DNA from: Gammaproteobacteria bacterium MOLA455
GTDB taxonomy: Bacteria; Pseudomonadota; Gammaproteobacteria; Pseudomonadales; Porticoccaceae
Length of the DNA stretch: 64,000 bases
Assembly: GCA_000511875.1 (NCBI GenBank)
Contig: AZIN01000001.1
Coordinates: 372,001-436,000, forward strand
Direction: 5' to 3'
Part shown: positions 58,888 through 64,000 of the stretch, piece by piece
How the letters are laid out: each line of letters opens with the position of its first letter
Numbering within the stretch: the first letter of the stretch is position 1
Program-made: the position numbers and the translations under genes
Notes under the pieces: model-generated
Seen by the model: only the letters and a program-made list of their open reading frames with translations
Database searches by the model: none
Told to the model about the DNA's origin: nothing

Positions 58888-60711
58888 TTAGTCATTGTAC
58901 AGTGCGCTGTAAATCTCATCAGCAACCTTTTTGCTGATATTGGGAACTTTCATCAAATCAGCAACGCTGGCTTTTTGCACTTCACGGATTCCACCGAAGT
59001 GTTTGAGGATATCCCGGCGCCGAGTTGGCCCGACTCCTGGGATGCCCTCAAGGGGAGAGGTACGGCGCTTTTTATCGCGACGCGCCTTGTGGCCGGTAAT
59101 GGCAAAGCGGTGAGCTTCATCGCGGATCTGCTGAATCAGGTGCAGTGCCGCCTGCTGAGGTCGGGCGATAACGCGGTTGTTCTGGTCGGCTAGGATGAGT
59201 GTTTCAAAGCCAGCTTTGCGGGTGGTGCCTTTGGCGACACCTAAAATCATAACGCCCACTACACCAAGATCCGCGAGCACTTCTTTGGCGATACCAATCT
59301 GTCCTTTACCACCGTCAATCAGCAGGATCTCGGGTAGCTTGCCCTCGCCTTTCATCAGTCTGGTATAGCGTCTTCTAATCGCTTGTTCCATCGCGGCATA
59401 GTCATCACCGCTGGTAATGCCTTCAATATTAAAGCGCCGGTAGTCACTCTTGACCGCGCCGCTGCCGTCGAAGACTACGCAGGAGGCGACCACGGCCTCA
59501 CCGCTGCTGTGACTGATATCAAAACATTCAATGCGCTCAGGTAGGCTCTCAAGTTCGAGCGTTTCCCGCAGTGATTCCATACGTTTTTCTTGGCTCTGCT
59601 TGGATGCCAGTTTACCGGCGAGATTTTGTTCAGCGGTGCGCTCGGCCAACTCGATCCACTTGGCGCGAAAGCCGCGCACTGAATGACGGATATCAAGCTT
59701 GCGCTGGACCTGTACTTCAAGGGCTTCGGTAAGGGTCTCGGCGCTGTCAATTTCCGCGTTGAGCAAAATTTCTTTCGGCAGATCTGGACGTCCACCGCCA
59801 GCCAAGTAGAGCAGCGGCAGAAAATCATCCAAGAGTTCGCCAACGGTTTGAGCCAGCGGCGCTTTTGGGTAATAACTACGGCTACCGAGAATACGCCCTT
59901 GACGAATATAGAGCATATGCACACAGGCCTGACCATTGCTGATGGCGCCAGCCACCACATCAATAGTGCCCTTGCCCTTCTCTATAACCTGCTGGGTTTG
60001 AATCTGGCGCAGTGCGGCAATCTGATCGCGGGTGTCGGCGGCCTTTTCAAAGGCCAATGCCTCGGCGGCCTTAACCATATCCACTTCTAACTGCTTGAGG
60101 ATCTTATCGCCCTTGCCATCCAAATAGAGGCGTGTGACATTGACATCAGCGGCATAGTCTTCAGGGCTAACAAATTCCACACAGGGAGCGGTGCAGCGTT
60201 TAATTTGATACTGCAGGCAGGGGCGCGAGCGATTGTTAAAAAAGCTATCTTCGCACTGGCGCACCTTAAACGTCTTTTGCAGGAAACTCATGGTTTCGCG
60301 AACGGCATAGACACTGGGAAACGGCCCAAAATAAGTGCCCTTGGCTTTTTTTGCACCACGGTGAAAAGCCAGGCGCGGCCACTTATCTTTATCTGTGAGC
60401 AGAATATAAGGATAGCTTTTATCGTCGCGCATCAAAATATTGAACGGCGGACGGCGCTGCTTGATCAGATTGTGCTCGAGAATCAGGGCTTCGGTTTCAG
60501 TCTCTGTAACTGTCACATCGATCTGCTCGATGCGCTTGACCAATGCCGCAGTTTTTGGGCTCAGGCCGGTCTTGCGGAAATAGCTGCTAACCCGGTTCTT
60601 CAGGTTCTTGGCTTTACCTACATAGAGTATCTCCCCCTCGGCGTTGAACATCTGATAGATGCCCGGCCGCTGGGTCAATGATTTAAGAAATGTTGGGGGG
60701 TCAAATGCCAT
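58888..60711 (-). CDS. uvrC: Excinuclease ABC subunit C
   Basis: The 607-residue nuclease that makes both incisions in nucleotide excision repair. N-terminal GIY-YIG domain (RPGIYQMFN ... ILYVGKAKNLKNRVSSYF), cysteine-containing segment CLQYQIKRCTAPC, UVR segment near residue 215, the RNase H-like half with ECFDISHSSGEAVVASCVVF, and a C-terminal helix-hairpin-helix (EGIPGVGPTRRRDILKHFGG). All domains are complete. Confidence 0.97.
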   Translation of the reverse strand: MAFDPPTFLKSLTQRPGIYQMFNAEGEILYVGKAKNLKNRVSSYFRKTGLSPKTAALVKRIEQIDVTVTETETEALILEHNLIKQRRPPFNILMRDDKSYPYILLTDKDKWPRLAFHRGAKKAKGTYFGPFPSVYAVRETMSFLQKTFKVRQCEDSFFNNRSRPCLQYQIKRCTAPCVEFVSPEDYAADVNVTRLYLDGKGDKILKQLEVDMVKAAEALAFEKAADTRDQIAALRQIQTQQVIEKGKGTIDVVAGAISNGQACVHMLYIRQGRILGSRSYYPKAPLAQTVGELLDDFLPLLYLAGGGRPDLPKEILLNAEIDSAETLTEALEVQVQRKLDIRHSVRGFRAKWIELAERTAEQNLAGKLASKQSQEKRMESLRETLELESLPERIECFDISHSSGEAVVASCVVFDGSGAVKSDYRRFNIEGITSGDDYAAMEQAIRRRYTRLMKGEGKLPEILLIDGGKGQIGIAKEVLADLGVVGVMILGVAKGTTRKAGFETLILADQNNRVIARPQQAALHLIQQIRDEAHRFAITGHKARRDKKRRTSPLEGIPGVGPTRRRDILKHFGGIREVQKASVADLMKVPNISKKVADEIYSALYND

Positions 60712-60757
60712 GGCGCGATTGTAGCGGTTTTTAGCCCAAAAAAGGAGCTAAAGCAGC

Positions 60758-62629
60758 TTACGAAAAGCGCTTATTACCGGCTTTACAGTACTGCACTGCC
60801 CCGCTCTCGACGCTGAAATCCCGATCTAACACGGTGCTGACAAAATGCCATTGATTGGTCATGGCTTCAGGGGTCAATGTCATCTCTGACCAACCGCGCT
60901 GGGCTGTATCCACGGCAAACAGTTCTGCACTCACATCCTGTATAGCCTTGCCCAGCTCAGCGGGATCTGTGGGGAGATAAGTCTCCAAGCCCGGACTGCT
61001 GACGCCGGGAGTGCCCACTTCAACGCCCACAGCCTGGCCATTACTGTCCGCCAGATTAAACGCCCAGGCGTTGTGGGTGTCACCCGCCAACACCACTGGA
61101 TTGGTGCCATGCTCGGCAAAGCTGCTAAACACGCGATCCCGACAAGCAGCATAACCATCCCAGGCGTCGAGATTAAACGGCATTTGGTCTGGTGCCAGCA
61201 CCTGCATCATCTCCAAGATTTGACGAACATAAGGCTCGGCCTGATCAATCTTGAGTTGCTCGTTAGTCAGCACTGGAAGCCGCAGCTTGCCCATCAAGAC
61301 CTGCTGGCCAACAACCTGCCACGTGGCTCCGCGTTCGCTACTGGCCTGCAATTGACTGTCGAGCCACTGTTCTTGATCGGCACCGAGAATAGTCCTGTCG
61401 GGCTCAACTAAAGCCTGCTGCTTAAAACGCTGACTGTCCGGCAGGTAATACCAACCGCGAGGCAATGTCTCAGCGGTAAGGTCTTTAATAACGGCATAGT
61501 CCTTCACTGGAGTTGGCGTTCCCGAGGTGAAATCAAAGGGCATGGTGATTCGTTTAAGCTGCTCAGTGGGCACGCTGACAGATGCTTCCTCACTGATCAA
61601 ACGGCCCTCCCCTGAGGCTGAAAGCTGAAATAAGGCTGAGTGCATGGGCAAATCTTTGGCGTAATCCAAGGGCCGATCGCGACCATGGAGGCGCGTGTCC
61701 AACATGATTAGATCAGCTAGGTTACCCAGCTTAAAGCTGCGGAAAATAGCGCTCTGGTCATCTATCTGATCACCTACAGAACCAGTGCGAATCGGCATCC
61801 ACTCATGGTAAGCCTGACGGGCGCTGCGCATCCGCGCCTGAAAATCACCCTCATCGGCACTGTGGTTTTCCGCCCCATCTTTCCAGGAATCATTGGTCAA
61901 TTCATGGTCGTCCCAGACACAGACAAAAGGGTGGCGAGCATGGACTAGCTGCAAATCTTCATCGGTGCGGTAGAGACCATAGCGCATGCGATAATCCTCA
62001 AGACTGAGAATTTCATTGGTAGGTTCAACCTTGCGCCCGAGCTTATTCGTCGCCACCTCATTGGAATAGACCCCCTCGGCATATTCATAGATATAGTCAC
62101 CCAGGTGCAGCACCAGATCTATATCGGTCTGAGCCATATGACGATAGACATTAAAATAGCCCTGAGGATAGTTGGAGCAAGAGGTAATGCCGAGACGGAT
62201 CTGGTCTATATCGCCCACCGGTAATGTGCGCGTCCTGCCGATTGGGCTAGCCAACTGATCATCGCTTAAAAAACGGTAAAAGTAGGGGCTATTGGGACTG
62301 AGTCCGGCGGCGTCAATCTTGACGGTATAGTCACGCTCAGAATTGGTAGAGGCCATGCCGCTGCTGACGATTTGCTTAAAAGCGCTATCTCTGGCCACTT
62401 GCCACTGGCAGTTAATTGCGCTGTGCTCGCCGTTACCTGGAATCAAGCGCGTCCACAGAATCACTCGATCGGATAAGGGGTCACCACTGGCAACGCCATG
62501 AGTAAAGTGGGCTGGCGCTGCGGCCTGCACTTCGAAGCCACGGAGAGCCAAGAGGCCGAGACTAGCGCTCATGCCTTTGAGTAATTGACGACGATTTAAG
62601 GCGGGCCGGTTAGACGGGCTCTGATTCAT
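60758..62629 (-). CDS. PhoD-like alkaline phosphatase, Tat-exported
   Basis: A 623-residue phosphodiesterase/phosphatase of the PhoD family. The N-terminus is a twin-arginine signal (LNRRQLLKGMSASLGLLALR). The PhoD N-domain follows (FTHGVASGDPLSDRVILWTR), then the metal-binding motifs VLHLGDYIYEYAEG, VWDDHELTND and VVLAGDTHNAW. Such enzymes release phosphate from organic phosphate esters, typically under phosphate limitation, with Ca/Fe at the active site. No PhoB box was identified. A single gene between uvrC and a PLP-enzyme gene. Confidence 0.92.
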   Translation of the reverse strand: MNQSPSNRPALNRRQLLKGMSASLGLLALRGFEVQAAAPAHFTHGVASGDPLSDRVILWTRLIPGNGEHSAINCQWQVARDSAFKQIVSSGMASTNSERDYTVKIDAAGLSPNSPYFYRFLSDDQLASPIGRTRTLPVGDIDQIRLGITSCSNYPQGYFNVYRHMAQTDIDLVLHLGDYIYEYAEGVYSNEVATNKLGRKVEPTNEILSLEDYRMRYGLYRTDEDLQLVHARHPFVCVWDDHELTNDSWKDGAENHSADEGDFQARMRSARQAYHEWMPIRTGSVGDQIDDQSAIFRSFKLGNLADLIMLDTRLHGRDRPLDYAKDLPMHSALFQLSASGEGRLISEEASVSVPTEQLKRITMPFDFTSGTPTPVKDYAVIKDLTAETLPRGWYYLPDSQRFKQQALVEPDRTILGADQEQWLDSQLQASSERGATWQVVGQQVLMGKLRLPVLTNEQLKIDQAEPYVRQILEMMQVLAPDQMPFNLDAWDGYAACRDRVFSSFAEHGTNPVVLAGDTHNAWAFNLADSNGQAVGVEVGTPGVSSPGLETYLPTDPAELGKAIQDVSAELFAVDTAQRGWSEMTLTPEAMTNQWHFVSTVLDRDFSVESGAVQYCKAGNKRFS

Positions 62630-62709
62630 GCTTTTTGCTCTTCTTATATATGAGAGTTTATGAACCTAGACTACCCTATTTCTGCGTTCTGCGTGTGACA
62701 AAATATGAA

Positions 62710-63804
62710 TTAAAAACAGCTGATCAATGTCTCAATTTGCTCCTGACTATTACAGCTGTGAGGCGACAGTCGAATACCCTTGGCCCGCGTATCAAAATGC
62801 ACCAGAGAGGCCTTTAGGCGACTGATAATCTGTTGTTGATGTTGGCCAAAATTGACAATTAAAGTGCCACCCCGCTGGCACTCTGGCCTCGGTGAAATTA
62901 ATGCCGCAGCCGGTATGGTCTGAATAATTTTGTCGCTCAGGGCAATATTGTTTTGTCGAATTTTATCCACACCCAAAGCATTAATCTGCACCAGGCTACT
63001 GGCTGCCACCGCGTAGGGATAGACCGACGGTGTGCCACCCCAAAATCGCAGGGCGTCTGGAGCATAGCGAAAATGATGGATATCAAACTCAAAGGGATTT
63101 TCATGGGAGAACCAGCCTACATTGTCTGGCTGGCACTGCTCTAGAATCTCTGGATCGACCCAGAGAAACGCCGCTCCTGGGCCACCTCCGATCCACTTAA
63201 CCGATGAACCGACGACAAAATCCGCCTGCCAATGTTGCAGATCAATAGGAATAATGCCCGCTGACTGGGCCACATCCACCAGAGACAAAGCACCTTTCTG
63301 GCGCGCCAGTTCAGTGATCTGCTGCACCGGCAACTGCCGTCCATTATTCGACTGCACATGAGTCACCAAAACCATGCCCACATCAGCTGTCATCTGTCGA
63401 TCCCACTGGGCCAGATCCGAGGTATCTGTATCTGTGGCAATAAATTTTAATTGATAACCCAGACTGGCGGTTTTTTGCAAGGCAAAGGCAATCGACGGGA
63501 AATCCTCTTCGCTCAATAAAATAACCGGCCGCTGGGGACGGACTGGCAGTGAAAAAACAATCTTTGACACGGCGCTAGAGAGGCTACTCTGGGGACAGAT
63601 ATTAGCCATCTCGGTATTCATCAGCATGGCCAGTTGCTCTCGAAAGCTGCTGATCGCACCCAACCAGTGATTCCATATGTCTGCATCACCACGCTGCCAT
63701 GGCTGCCAAAAGGCACTGGCCGCCGCTTGCTCTGCACCGACCAATGGCAGTCCCACAGAGTGACTGAGCATATAGATTCCCTCATGGGCAATAAACGGGT
63801 TCAT
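62710..63804 (-). CDS. Kynureninase-like / class V PLP-dependent enzyme
   Basis: A 364-residue fold-type I PLP enzyme. Asp177 in SLVDVAQSAGIIPID contacts the pyridine nitrogen and Lys203 in VVGSSVKWIGGGPGAAFLWV is the Schiff-base residue; GGPG after the Lys is shared with kynureninase and related class V enzymes. The N-terminus (YMLSHSVGLP) also aligns with the kynureninase opening. It is shorter than typical KynU (about 415), so a different beta-elimination or transamination activity is possible. Its ATG overlaps the stop of the upstream partial gene (ATGA). Confidence 0.7.
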   Translation of the reverse strand: MNPFIAHEGIYMLSHSVGLPLVGAEQAAASAFWQPWQRGDADIWNHWLGAISSFREQLAMLMNTEMANICPQSSLSSAVSKIVFSLPVRPQRPVILLSEEDFPSIAFALQKTASLGYQLKFIATDTDTSDLAQWDRQMTADVGMVLVTHVQSNNGRQLPVQQITELARQKGALSLVDVAQSAGIIPIDLQHWQADFVVGSSVKWIGGGPGAAFLWVDPEILEQCQPDNVGWFSHENPFEFDIHHFRYAPDALRFWGGTPSVYPYAVAASSLVQINALGVDKIRQNNIALSDKIIQTIPAAALISPRPECQRGGTLIVNFGQHQQQIISRLKASLVHFDTRAKGIRLSPHSCNSQEQIETLISCF

Positions 63805-64000
63805 AGCAGCAAGCCTTTGAGGTGTTCTATATCCCCATGGCGAGTTTTAAATGCGCCACCAACATCTGCAGCGCAGCGCATATCGCAGAGTTTACGCAGG
63901 CTTTTTAACAGCACGGGCAATGGTGGCCCACTGGCAGTAATTCCCTTGGATTTGGTTAACACCCCTGCATCCGCCGGCCGCTCAATAAACTTATTAACCA
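63801..64000 (-). CDS. C-terminal fragment of an unidentified gene
   Basis: The last 65 codons of a gene entering from the right edge; it ends at 63801 with TGA overlapping the ATG of the kynureninase-like gene, so the two are translationally coupled and probably act together. Visible residues include VNKFIERPADAGVLTKSKG, CDMRCAADVGGAFKTRHGD and the end IEHLKGLLL. I do not recognise the family. Confidence 0.6.
   Translation of the reverse strand, partial: VNKFIERPADAGVLTKSKGITASGPPLPVLLKSLRKLCDMRCAADVGGAFKTRHGDIEHLKGLLL

Overview
The window comes from a free-living gammaproteobacterium with mid-range GC (about 50% by eye). The gene content suggests a marine member of the Cellvibrionales/SAR92-OM60 type: TonB-dependent receptors, a methylated-amine C1 module, a taurine-type transaminase, a PhoD-type phosphatase and a DUF3604 protein. 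The phylum-level call rests on gammaproteobacterial gene orders: gltA divergent from sdhCDAB-sucAB-lpd-sucCD, prmB-aroC, nfuA next to metH, and uvrC-pgsA-tRNA-Cys-tRNA-Leu. The clade-level call is inference.

Layout. 1-4.8 kb is a C1 module: the start of an MttB-type methyltransferase, a dimethylglycine/sarcosine-dehydrogenase-like flavoenzyme fused to a folate domain, and a divergent formate-tetrahydrofolate ligase. 5-15.3 kb is housekeeping: an alpha/beta hydrolase, aroC, prmB, folE, a pterin carbinolamine dehydratase, small DUF genes, gpsA, htpG behind a near-perfect heat-shock promoter, and two coupled hotdog thioesterases. 15.3-15.9 kb is a gene-free patch with inverted and REP-like repeats. 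15.9-28.7 kb encodes succinate dehydrogenase, 2-oxoglutarate dehydrogenase and succinyl-CoA synthetase on the minus strand, with divergent citrate synthase. 28.8-34.5 kb holds miaE, nfuA, metH (with an 18-bp palindrome in its promoter region), a 23-bp tandem repeat and a DUF2970 gene. 34.6-52.9 kb is more accessory: two TonB receptors, an acyl-CoA dehydrogenase, a DoxX protein, a lipoprotein esterase, an MsbA-like ABC exporter, DUF6482, DUF3604, a COG2509 flavoprotein, a taurine-pyruvate-type aminotransferase and a sterol-desaturase-like hydroxylase.

53-57.4 kb looks foreign or rearranged: an AT-richer exported catalase-peroxidase (katG), whose leader contains a decayed 5' end of ahpC with its ribosome binding site, then a Fic AMP-transferase gene, then tRNA-Leu with a second, broken copy of its 5' part. 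57.4-64 kb returns to the conserved chromosome (membrane protein, tRNA-Cys, pgsA, uvrC), followed by a Tat-exported PhoD-like phosphatase, a kynureninase-like PLP enzyme and the tail of an unidentified gene.

How the genes connect. The flavoenzyme is expected to pass C1 units to tetrahydrofolate. Fhs can convert 10-formyl-tetrahydrofolate to formate and ATP, and MetH uses methyl-tetrahydrofolate. GltA, Sdh, Suc and Lpd form most of the TCA cycle and feed electrons to quinone. NfuA supplies Fe-S clusters for enzymes such as SdhB. No CRISPR array, insertion sequence or integrase was seen. The most unusual points are the ahpC relic in front of katG, the broken tRNA-Leu duplication beside the Fic gene, the metH palindrome, the 23-bp tandem repeat and the repeat patch at 15.5-15.8 kb.
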